Shown: one piece after another, positions 11,958 through 21,176 of the stretch
Numbering within the stretch: position 1 is the stretch's first letter
Layout: every line of letters begins with the position of its first letter
DNA from: Neofusicoccum parvum
Taxonomy: Eukaryota > Ascomycota > Dothideomycetes > Botryosphaeriales > Botryosphaeriaceae
Reading direction: 5' to 3'
Assembly: GCA_020912385.1 (NCBI GenBank)
Contig: CP087219.1
Coordinates: 1,612,001 to 1,676,000, forward strand
DNA length: 64,000 nt
Translations under genes and position numbers: made by a program
Notes under the pieces: generated by a model
Databases searched by the model: none
Told to the model about the DNA's origin: nothing
What the model saw: the letters and a program-made list of their open reading frames with translations, nothing else

Positions 11958-13097
11958 ATGTCCTCCAACGACTATTCGTACGAGTACTTCAACGTCTCGT
12001 TCCCCCAGGAATATGTGGCCCATGTCGAGATCAACCGGCCGGAGAAGTTGAATGCTTTCATTGAAGCGTGAGTATTCCCGTGCTTTCACGCAGGCTTCCA
12101 AGTCTCTTACGAGTCTACTCAAATGGGGAAATTGTTCTTTCTTCCCCTCCTCAGCTCAAACTTCAATATTCCCATTCTCTCATCTCAAAAAGGAAACCCC
12201 AAATTCACAACACCATATCTTCCATCTCTTCCCCCATCACCCATCTTACCCACCGCTCTAAAACTCCCCACCCCTCCAGCATGTGGCTCAACCTCTCCGC
12301 CATCTTCACCCGCCTCTCGGCCGACCCCGCCATCCGCGCCATCCTCCTCACGGGCGCCGGCCCGCGCGCCTTCTGCGCCGGCCTCGACGTGCAAGCCGCC
12401 TCCAAGGAGGGCCTGCTCGCGGACGCGTCCGCGTCCGGGCCCGACCCGGCGCGCAAGGCGTTCCACAGCATCCGGCACATCGCCGAGTTCCAGGCGTGCA
12501 TCAGCGCGCTCGAGGCGTGCGCCAAGCCGGTCGTCGCCGTCCTGCACGGCGTGTCGTTCGGGCTGGCGCTCGACATGTCGCTGGCGTGCGACGTGCGCCT
12601 CGCCGCCGCCGACGCCCGCCTGTCGGTCAAGGAGGTCGACATCGGCATCGCCGCCGACATCGGCACCCTGACCCGCCTGCCCAAGTCCGTCGGCAGCCTG
12701 TCCTGGGTCAAGGACGTGACCCTGACCGCCCGCGTCTTCGGCGCCCAGGAGGCCGCCCAGGTCGGGCTCGTGAGCGGCCCCGTCTACGCGACCAAGGACG
12801 AGGCGGTGGCGGCTGGCTTGGAGAAGTGCGGGTTGATGGCCTCGAAGAGTCCCGTGGCGGTGCAGGGGACGAAGGAGTTGGTGAACTACAGTCGAGATAG
12901 GCCGACTGAGGAGGGTGAGTTGCCTTCTAGGCTGTTTGGAATGGTGAATGCGGTTGAGCGGAATTTGCTGACGATCGTGTGCTTCAGGCCTCAGGTATAC
13001 GGCCGTCTGGAACAGTGCTATGCTTCAGACGGATGACATTAAGGATGCGCTGTTGTCGGGGATCAAGAAGACGAAGCCGAAGTTTGCGAAGCTGTAG
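11958..13097 (+). CDS. Peroxisomal delta3,5-delta2,4-dienoyl-CoA isomerase
   Basis: Exons 11958..12067, 12280..12914 and 12988..13097 give 284 aa. It is a crotonase-fold protein: the oxyanion-hole region reads FCAGLDVQAASKEG and HGVSFGLALDMSLACDVRLA. The sequence VKEVDIGIAADIGTLTRLPK matches ECH1-type dienoyl-CoA isomerases and carries their catalytic acidic residues (Glu in VKEVD, Asp in AADIG). The protein ends in ...KPKFAKL; the C-terminal AKL is a PTS1 signal, so it should act in peroxisomal beta-oxidation of unsaturated fatty acids, isomerising 3,5-dienoyl-CoA to 2,4-dienoyl-CoA. Introns are 212 bp (long for this window) and 73 bp. Confidence 0.92.
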
Positions 13098-13628
13098 TGG
13101 ATTTTAGTTTCTTGTAACACGAAATAGAAGCAGCGTCGAACTATGGGGAAGACGGACTGGAGCCGTACATTGTAGTCGCAAAGGCAGAAAGCCGTAGGAG
13201 AACATCACACTTACCATGATAGTTTACTGAAGAGATCCTTTGCCGTGTGAAAAAGGAAAGAAATCAGCAGCGAGCTTTCGGACATTCCCCTTCTGATGTC
13301 TCCGTCTGTGGCTTAATAATATTGCCGCGAAGTCCACTTAGTTCCCATATGGCAGAGATGATGGATAGCTAGACTTTAGTCGTCGCTCCTGGCAGTTCGA
13401 ACACAGTAGATCAATCACCGTTTCATCTGAGATCATAGTTTGTGGAATGCCTGATGATTACAATCCCATGCATTGAAAATTTTTGGATTTCTCTCAGAGC
13501 GCCGTGGAAGTACAATGCCCATGAAATGTGTGAGGTAGAAAAGCCCAATACCTCACGGCCGCCCTTGTCGTAACCCTCATGCCTCATAGGGCATGTTTCT
13601 TCGCACCCACCAACAGAAAGCACCCAGC
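13098..13628. other. Convergent 3' region
   Basis: About 530 bp between the 3' ends of the dienoyl-CoA isomerase and RACK1 genes. It contains their 3' UTRs; nothing else is visible. Confidence 0.5.
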
Positions 13629-14972
13629 TTAAGCCCTGCTCATAACGCCCCAAGCACGGATCTGTTGGGATGGAATCAGTACAAATATTCGGTGTGAGGT
13701 AGATGATTTTACGGACCTTGTTGTCGGTGTAACCAGCGAACAGAGTCTGGCCGTCCGCGGACCAGGCAAGGGAAATGCACTCGGGCTCCCTGCTCTTCTT
13801 GCCAACCTCGACGTACTCGGGCTTCAGCTCATCAACCTTGCTCTTCTTCTCAAGGTCGAAGATGATGATGCTGCTGGCAGTGGCAGCGCACAGCCAGTAG
13901 CGGTTGGGGGAGAAGACAAGGGCGTGGATCTCGTCACCGGCGGTCAGCGAGTAGAGGTGCTTGGACTCGTTCAGGTCCCAGAGCATGGTGGTGCCGTCCT
14001 TGCCACCGGAGGCGCAGAGGGAGCCATCGGGGGAGATGGTGACGGTGTTGATGTAACCGGTGTGGCCGATGTGGTCGGTCTGGATACGGCAAGAGGCGAG
14101 CTCCCAAACCTACAAACTCCGTTAACATCTGCGCGCATTGGGCAAACTCTGGCGCGGCTTTGAAAAGCGGAGAAAGGGGGGAGTTGGATCAGTGCAATGG
14201 TGAATGATTGTCTCATCGCCGTGAGGCTCTGAAGTAGCAAATACTTTGAAAATGCGTAGCATCATTTGATGGCCCGGGGAAGGAGTGTGCCGAGAAATAT
14301 TGTACCCACCTTGACGAACTTGTCCCAGCCAGCGGAGACGATGACGGGGTTCTGGGGGTTGGGGGAGAACCTGACGCAGGAGACCCACTCGGTGTGGCCC
14401 TTGTCGGTGATGGTGTACTTGCAGTCACCGAGGGTGTTCCACAACTTGATAGACCTGTCGCGCGAGCCGGAAACGATCTGGCGGTTGTCGGCGGAGAAGG
14501 AGACGGAGAGGACGTCGTTGGTGTGGCCAACGAAGCGGCGGGTGGTCACACCGGTGGAGAGCTCCCACAGGCGGAGGGTCTTGTCCCAGGACGAGGAAAG
14601 AGCGTAGGCACCGTCGGAGGAGATGACCTGCAGCGTGCTGAGTTAGCGCCAATTTTCATCCCTCGCGGTGTTCGTGGGGCGCGCTGGCACGTACGCAGTC
14701 CGAGACGATGTGGGAGTGGCCCTTCAGGCTGCGCTTGGGGTAGCCGTAGGCCTGCTCATCGCGGGTAAGGTTCCAGATGATGAGCGACTTGTCGCGGGAA
14801 CCCGACAGGAGCATGTTCGGGCTGTGGTGCAGCGGATTAGCCTCTCGTCGTCTGCGCAAAGCGGCGCGCGGGCGCAGCCATTCCAGACTCACTTCTCCAG
14901 GGAGGTGGCCAGCGAAGTAACCCATCCGTTGTGGCCCTCAAGGGTGCCCCGCAGCACAAGTTGTTCGGCCAT
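13629..14972 (-). CDS. cpcB: RACK1 / CpcB, Gbeta-like WD40 ribosomal scaffold protein
   Basis: Exons 13629..13661, 13717..14109, 14310..14627, 14695..14821 and 14893..14972 give 316 aa, the usual RACK1 length. It begins [20 protein letters not shown] and consists of seven WD40 repeats, with repeat ends such as [39 protein letters not shown] and SIIIFDL, and ends AWGVMSRA. Known role: scaffold on the 40S ribosomal subunit; CpcB in Aspergillus affects cross-pathway amino-acid control, growth and development. Four introns of 55, 200, 67 and 71 bp; the 200-bp one carries a probable C/D snoRNA. The last donor (GTCCGT) is weak but gives the conserved C-terminus. Confidence 0.96.
14185..14270 (-). 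ncRNA. C/D-box snoRNA, U24/snR24-like, in RACK1 intron
   Basis: Lies wholly inside the 200-bp RACK1 intron (14110-14309), same strand. Seen: C box-like ATGATGC at 14259-14265, a guide-like stretch TATTTGCTACTTC (14231-14243) just before a D'-like CAGA (14228-14231), C'-like GCGATGAGA around 14211-14219, and D box CTGA at 14189-14192. Known: yeast U24 (snR24) resides in the intron of ASC1, the RACK1 orthologue, and as I recall both yeast and human U24 carry a TATTTGCTA guide element directed at 25S/28S rRNA 2'-O-methylation. Same host gene and same guide string make homology likely. Terminal-stem pairing is weak by eye, so exact ends are approximate. Confidence 0.75.
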
Positions 14973-15988
14973 GGTGTCTGTTGGTGGTGGGATTGTCGAA
15001 GTTCGCTGCAGGTGGTGTCGACTCCGCGATAAATGATCTGAAGTTGTCGAGCGTGTGTGCTGACGCTTTGACGCGAGATTCGCCTAGCGGGCCAATCACG
15101 GCGCGCCCGAGGAGCCTCGTTCGGGTAGGGTCACAGGCTGGGCGAGGCAGGCACCACCTCGTTCGCCGCGGCGGAGGAAAAGCTTTGGAGTCCGCCGCCG
15201 GAGCTGCGCGTGCGCTGAAGACGCGTCCTGGCGCCGCCTGCGCCGCACTGCCTGTCGCCTCACCCCGGCCGTCGCAGCACCTGAGACAGTCGCCCGCTCG
15301 CTAACATTGAACGCACTCGTGCCATCGGGCTCAATGCGGATGCCACTCACACTCCACCGCCACCTTGCAGCAATCGCTGGCGTGCTACCGCTGTATACCT
15401 CACTGCATCTATGTTATTTGCCTCACGCGTGCGAACTGGTGTGGGCCGCTGCTTAAACCGGTTGTAAATCTTGATTGGCTGCAAGATTGATTCGTGAATA
15501 AAGGACTACCGAAAATGGAAGGGCAATACCCACTGCTGCCGGCGCTGCGCTGTCACTTGCTGACAAAGAAGACTTCGACAGCTAAACGTCAGTGAGGTCT
15601 GCCCCGCTAGCAGGCCGTTCATGTTTGCTCCGGATACTGGTGTTCCGAATCCAGGCGCTGTGTTCCCCGCATTTCTCTGCTGCTAGCCTCGGGGGCTCCA
15701 ATCGTGTCCAAGATCATCACGAACAAGAGGCATTCCCGGGCGAGATAAGCCGATGATTCCAAAACTCCTCTAGGTAACCGGGGCGCTGACGCATAGAATG
15801 TAAGTGGCTTACTCCACTTCTAGCTCAGCTGACCGCGGTTCCATTCATGCGAGGTATTTGAAATGGCAGGAGCTTCTTAGCTATAAAGAAGCCTGAGGAC
15901 CTGCCCCACGTTTGCTGCCTCACTGCCCAGACTCATCCCGCATTTCCACATCACAATTCTGAACTCGACACCTATTCAACTGCCCAAC
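14973..15988. other. Divergent promoter region, RACK1 / GFA protein
   Basis: About 1 kb upstream of both genes. The first 350 bp next to RACK1 are GC-rich. A TATA-like CTATAAAG lies at about 15880-15887, roughly 105 bp before the GFA-protein ATG. No gene seen. Confidence 0.45.
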
Positions 15989-16443
15989 ATGACGACTGGA
16001 AGCTGCTTCTGCGGAAACATCAAAATCTCGACCTCTGGCGAACCGGCCCTTAAGGTTTGTCACGTTTGATCGGCGATTGCCAGAGAAACCCCGCTCTGAC
16101 GTTCCTCCAGGCCCTGTGCCACTGCCTCGACTGCCGCAAGATTAGTGGCAGCACTTACAGCACCAACCTCGTAGTCCCCGAGGACGGCTTCAAGGTCTTG
16201 CAGGGCACTCCCAAGTCCATTAGCAAGACTGGCGACAGCGGCAAACCCATCACCAGCTACTTCTGCGGCGACTGTGGATCGACCTTGTATCGCGAAGGTG
16301 CTCTGTTTCCGGGACAGAAAATCGTCAAGGCCGGCATCCTGGACGATTACGACGCGCTCAACAAGGCCAAGCCGACCACCGAGCTGTACACTAAGCACCG
16401 CGTAGAGTGGGTGCCCGAGGCGCCCGGAGCTCAGCAGACCTAA
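15989..16443 (+). CDS. GFA / CENP-V domain zinc-binding protein
   Basis: Exons 15989..16054 and 16111..16443 (56-bp intron) give 132 aa. The N-terminus MTTGSCFCGNIKIS plus ALCHCLDCRKISGS and later YFCGDCGSTLY provide the Cys ligands (C6, C8, C25, C27, C30 and a CxxC) of the glutathione-dependent formaldehyde-activating (GFA)/CENP-V family. These are small zinc-binding proteins; some bacterial members condense glutathione with formaldehyde, but the activity of most fungal paralogues is not established. Length is normal and the gene is complete. Confidence 0.9.
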
Positions 16444-16802
16444 GCGGTGGCTTTGTTTTGAGTTGGTTTGCGTGGGCTGGTGGCGCAGTGGTTGGAAAAA
16501 GTCTGGATGTTGGTCGGCGGTTGTCAGGTGTCGTCGGTGTCGTTAGAATGAGCCAATGATGATTCTCTCTTCCTATTTGCTGCATCCTTCTATTTTCGCC
16601 ATCAAGGTGCTGATCACGTCGCAATTTTTCTTAATCGGGACCTGAATGTGAACACTAAACTACTCAGGCGCTTTTGGAGCGAGTAAAAAGAAGTAAGTCG
16701 GATGAGCCCCAATTATTCCGTGTATAGGGCACTGGGCTGCATCTAGTCCATATTCGCAGCCTCCGGAGGTATGCCAACTGCGTCTTTCAAAACCTGTTCC
16801 AA
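16444..16802. other. Convergent 3' region
   Basis: About 360 bp between the converging GFA-protein and Tfb5 genes. Only 3' flanks are seen. Confidence 0.5.
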
Positions 16803-17099
16803 TCAGTACAGGTTCTCGCCATACGCACCAAAGTCGCTCACCTCATTCAGCCTGCGCTTCAGCTCCGGTAGCTTCTCCGCCTTGACAACTAGTGTCTCGT
16901 CGTCGAGGTCCTCGATGATGAAGTCATTGTGCTCGGAGTCGATCTTGACGATGATGGTTTTGATGGACTCGTCGCACTGGACCAGGATGCCTTCACGCAA
17001 TCCGCATGAGCAAAGGCGCCACCAAGAAGTTGACGCGTCGCGGACAACTCAATCCCGCGACACAAGGGTATCCCACTCACCTCTGAGGGCTCTAGGCAT
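16803..17099 (-). CDS. tfb5: TFIIH core subunit Tfb5 (GTF2H5/TTDA homologue)
   Basis: Exons 16803..16990 and 17081..17099 (90-bp intron) give 68 aa beginning MPRALRGILVQCDESIKTII, which matches the Tfb5 start closely. Further features are KIDSEHNDFIIEDLDDETLV and a C-terminal helix KLPELKRRLNEV. Known role: the smallest TFIIH subunit, stabilising Ssl2/XPB-p52 and needed for nucleotide excision repair and transcription. The first coding exon is only 19 nt, so the gene is easy to miss in automatic annotation. Confidence 0.93.
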
Positions 17100-18033
17100 G
17101 GCGGGCGAGAGTCGGGCGAAGGACGAGCAGTCAGTTGCGAGAGGCGAGCAACCGCTAGCGAGGGAGGCTGGAGTGGCTGGAAAACGCGAAGCTTTCCCGC
17201 GGCCCGCGAAGGGGCAAGATCGGAGCGGGAGATGGTGTGGGTGTGTGGGTACCTGGCGGCGGCAGCTGCAGGCGGAAAAAGCTGCGGGCGCAGGGCAGGG
17301 CAGGGCAAGGCGACGTCTCACGCGACGGCGTCGAGCCGAACTGTCGTGTGCGCGCTCTTCTAGCAGGGCGCGCGGGTCGGGGCGCTGGCCGTGAAACAGG
17401 CGACGTTGGTGTTTCAGCCGACAAAGACGTGCAGAATGAAAGCAGACATGTCGTTGCGCATGCAGGCCGCAAGGGCTGATCTCACAGGCGGCAGCTTGAG
17501 CCACAGCGAGCCAAGGGCGGCCGCAAAGGAGCGAAGGGCCGCCCGGCGGCCTACGCCATTGCGCCCTCAGCCACGGCATTTGCGTCAAACGACGACGCGC
17601 GGTGAGCATGTGCTGCTCCCAGCAATCTCTCCACATCCCAGCCATAAACCTGCAAACCGACGATCCAAATCGCCCAGCCGCGTCAGAGAGTCGCCTTTGC
17701 CGCAGATAAGATGCAGGCCCGCGCGCCTTCCGCCCAGCTGCTGCAATGTCCTGAAAAACACGGTTCTGAGGTGAGCAGCGCGCATGCACAGTCGCGTCGA
17801 GTGCGCAGCATCCTGCTCGGAAACCCAGACACGCCCCAGGACTTCCCTTGCCTTCCGTAGCGATCCGCCCTCTATTCTGGGTCGCCTTGTCTCAACTTTA
17901 TCACCGCCCACTACTCGGCCGCCCTCTCTCCTAAACCGCTCGCGTGTCCCTTCACATTCTCTTGCATTCGCGCCCCGTTCCCTACCAATTGAAGCCGCCG
18001 AACCATCAGTGGCGCCACAACTGCGATGCCACC
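17100..18033. other. Divergent promoter region, Tfb5 / membrane protein
   Basis: About 930 bp of GC-rich sequence between divergent starts. Open frames run through on several frames because of base composition, but none has domain content. Confidence 0.45.
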
Positions 18034-18831
18034 ATGACCTCTCACGCCTCTCCACCCAGCTGTCGCAGCAGCCTGCTACGCCAATCCCCCGCCTACAGAT
18101 TCTCGCTCGTCTACCTCTGGTTCTTCTACCCACCTAACGTCATCTCACAAGGGAACAGCAGCCCGCCGCAAAGCAGCGCCTCTCCAACCGGCAGCTCCGC
18201 CGGCGATGATGACAGCGAAGACGGCATGAGCTCGCTCAGCCGTGACGGCATGCTCAACCTCTATTTCCTCTTCATTGCCATCGCCGTCATTCTCCTCCTC
18301 GTCGCGCTCTTCCTGATCCACCGCCGCAAGAAGCGCAGAAAGGAAATGATGCGCAACTTCGGCCAGAGCGCGCTGGCGCAGGACATCAACAACCCGCACA
18401 ACGCCTCGGGCTCCGCGCGCGCGCGCTGGCTGCACGGCGGCAACCGCTGGGGCGGCCCGCCCAACACATTCGCGCGGACGGAGGAAGGTCTCAACGAGCG
18501 CGGCGAAGCCCCGCCGCCGTACTACCAGCCGCCGGGAGGCCCGCCGCAACCGTACGCGCCTCCGCCGAACGGCCACTTCGCGCCGCAGCCGCACGTGGCG
18601 ATGCCCAGCATGCCGCCGCAGCAGCCGCCGCCGGGCTTCCACGGTGGCGACCCGGGGCTGGCGATACCGATGCGCACGCTGTCGAGGGACACGCAGGGCA
18701 ACAAGCCGCCAGGCTACGACGACGCGCTGCAGCCAGGCGGCGAGGCAGGCGCGAATCCCATCAGCGCGAGCAGCTCGACCGGGAACCTCATCAGGCACGA
18801 CGGCCAGAACCAGTATGGAATGCGACATTGA
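18034..18831 (+). CDS. Single-pass membrane protein with Pro-rich PY-motif tail
   Basis: Single exon, 265 aa, with start context CCACCATGA at 18034. Seen: an N-terminal region of about 70 residues with a hydrophobic patch (FSLVYLWFFYP) and Ser-rich stretch; one strong transmembrane helix (NLYFLFIAIAVILLLVALFL, about residues 75-95); a basic stop-transfer HRRKKRRKEMMR; then a long tail rich in Pro/Gly with PPPYY and PPGYDD. PPxY motifs are known docking sites for WW domains of Rsp5/NEDD4 ubiquitin ligases, so the tail may be cytosolic and couple to ubiquitin sorting; this is inference. I do not recognise a named family. Confidence 0.75.
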   Translation: MTSHASPPSCRSSLLRQSPAYRFSLVYLWFFYPPNVISQGNSSPPQSSASPTGSSAGDDDSEDGMSSLSRDGMLNLYFLFIAIAVILLLVALFLIHRRKKRRKEMMRNFGQSALAQDINNPHNASGSARARWLHGGNRWGGPPNTFARTEEGLNERGEAPPPYYQPPGGPPQPYAPPPNGHFAPQPHVAMPSMPPQQPPPGFHGGDPGLAIPMRTLSRDTQGNKPPGYDDALQPGGEAGANPISASSSTGNLIRHDGQNQYGMRH

Positions 18832-19669
18832 TTTGTTGCGGCAGTCGACAGCACGAAATTTCGGAGTCGGAATGCGAAACTGTGGAGCGCTGTCGTCACT
18901 GGAAACGTACTACGCACGGTATCAAAGGCCCGCGCTTGGACACGCTCGTGCGAGTGCACGGGTTGTCAGTCTCACGATGGGTGCGTAGCAGGATGTACCT
19001 GCGCCAACATCTTCACACGTCAGCGCTAAGGGTCGGACGGACCCAGACGTGCCCACCTGGAAGGATCCAACAGCGAAACCCATACCTTGGATCACGCTGA
19101 CCCCACGTGGCACCACCAAAATCAATCAGAATCTGCAGAGCATCCTTGGGCGTCTGCAGAAATAAGCTTTTGCACGTGTAACATTCGGCGAGGGAGCTTT
19201 CCCACTTTCTTTCCTGTTTTTTTCTTTTCCCTTCATCGACCCAATGGTCTGCGCTTTTAGATGAACCAGCACACACATACATACATGACATCACAAGAGC
19301 AGAGAGCAAAGAAGAATAACGGCGTACTGGTTAAGAAACGGGACTAGGATCGGAAGGCATCGAACACAATGAATACCATTCGGAAAAGGGGATATTTGGG
19401 TATGGTTAACGTAGCGGCGCATACGTAGACCGTGCGCACCGCCGTGTTGCAATTCACAATTCGGCGCGAAAGGGCCATAATTAGCTGGTATATATCATAC
19501 GGAAGAGTTTCGGAATTGTACATAGCTAAGCAACAGCCTCCTATTTCGTGGGCAGGATGTTTGAATTATTACATCAGGAGAAGCGCCGGGTGCAGGACAG
19601 CTCGGTTAAGCAATGTGATATTGCTTCACCGCATTCGCATGAAAACATGCTTATCCCCTCAACAGTCTA

Positions 19670-19816
19670 TACGAGGTCGGTTCGGATAGTATTGCAACAC
19701 ATGGGCAGGTGAAGCATTCGTCCGGACGGAAATGTGCAGTGAGAGGAATGTCAACCCCGTCCGGATGAATGCCTCACCTGCCCATGTGTTGCAATACTAT
19801 CCGAACCGACCTCGTA
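19670..19816. repeat. 147-bp inverted repeat (60-bp arms, 27-bp loop)
   Basis: Left arm 19670-19729 and right arm 19757-19816 are reverse complements over 60 nt with only two mismatches, both transitions. The 27-nt spacer is 19730-19756. Outer ends read TACGAGGTCGG. There is no coding capacity. It looks like a foldback/MITE-like element or a long hairpin that could be transcribed into small RNA precursors. Confidence 0.9.
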
Positions 19817-20102
19817 CCTCATTAAACGAGGCAAACCAGGATACCTATCGTCTAACCTACGTAAATCACTTCGGTGGATTGCAAAAGAAATGAGGTGGGA
19901 GGGGGGTGCTTATGCTGACAAGTTGTAAAAAATTAATAAAAAAATTCCAAGTTCAACAGAACTCGAAGAATCCGTCTGCCTGGTCCTGACATGTGAACGA
20001 AAGTCAGACTGACAGACTTAGCAACACCCTCATCAACGGGCTTATCCCGACTTCAAGGGTATGCGTTTCTTCTGCGGGCTACTCTACCCTAAATCTGTGG
20101 CT

Positions 20103-20173
20103 TACGAGGTTAGTTCAGATAGTATTACAACATGTGCCCAACTTCATAAGCAGTTAGAGTATTCGCTCGGATA
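20103..20173 (+). repeat. Diverged copy of the inverted-repeat arm
   Basis: TACGAGGTTAGTTCAGATAG and the following bases align with the left arm of the 19670 palindrome; in the first 35 nt most differences are C-to-T or G-to-A. The alignment weakens after about 20137 but resumes near the ATTCGCTCGGA end. The pattern resembles RIP mutation, though the sample is small. Confidence 0.6.
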
Positions 20174-21176
20174 CGTTTGACATTTCTTCACGAGCTGACC
20201 ACACACCTAAAGAACCAGAAGCCCCTCCCCGCCTCGGAAATCCCCAAAAACCCGCACCACCTTAGGCCCAGAATCCCAGCCTCCCAATCCAGCACTCGCA
20301 GCGCAGCGCATCTCGGGCCGAGACGCTTCCATGTGTATCTCCCCCCGCCACCGGAACCACCCACTCACCGCCCACCATTCGTCCGGCGGATAAGCAAAAG
20401 GTCCGGCCAGAGGGGGGTGGGAAAAAAACAAACCGCAAATCCCACACCGGAATCATCCGTGGGCCATGCACCCCCGCATTTTCCCACACCGTCGTCGCCC
20501 ACGCTAGTAACGTAGCTACTCCAGACCCCACGATAAGTTCCGCGGCCCGCATGAGATTGCCAGCTGATCACCGAGAGGCGAATAAATCCTGTTATCGGTG
20601 AGGCCGAGAAAGAACTAGGTGTTGGACGCCGTTGACGTTGGTGTCTCCTGCGTTTCTGTGTTTTATTTGGCGCCAATCGGACTTTGAGAGTTCCATCGGG
20701 ATTGAGAGGTAGGTACAGGGGAAGCAAGCTTGTTACGTCAGTGTTGCGAGACTTGACTTCACTACCCGCCGCCCACCCACCCTAGCGCGGGAAGGGCGAC
20801 GATCAGCTCGGAGGTTTTCGTGTTATCGCGTCTCAAGTCACTAGAGCTACAGCATGGTAGAACAATTATTTGAACGGTAGAAATGGAAATCTTCATTTCT
20901 CGCAGTCGGATTTCTACGAGTATGGAACAATCATACGTGATGGGGGAATCGTGTCGGAGCTTGTGTGCAAGCATATAAGCAAGCATTACGAGAGTGTAGT
21001 GTCTTCGTGTGAGGAGTGAAGCCATGGTGGGGATAAGGCCACAGCATCTAAAGGTGTTTTTTTTCTTCCGCATGTCCAGAGCTTTGCCAACTGCAAGCCA
21101 CCCTCGCACCGAATACTTGAAAAGGAGAAGCCAGTCCCAAACTGAACCATCTAACAACGCCGTACCCAAGAGGCAT

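Larger units (their letters stand above)
18832..21176. other. Gene-poor region with inverted repeat
   Basis: About 2.3 kb between the membrane-protein gene and the 3' end of glutamine synthetase. Besides the palindrome listed separately it has AT-rich stretches (around 19920-19950) and a C-rich stretch (20220-20480) with frames that lack domains. No gene supported. Confidence 0.5.

Noticed and set aside
12123..12900. Alternative Pro/Arg-rich frames over the dienoyl-CoA isomerase
   Set aside because: Out-of-frame shadows of a well-supported crotonase gene.
20177..20515. Pro-rich plus-strand frame near 20.3 kb
   Set aside because: Low-complexity C-rich sequence, no ATG context or domain, and no splice partner.
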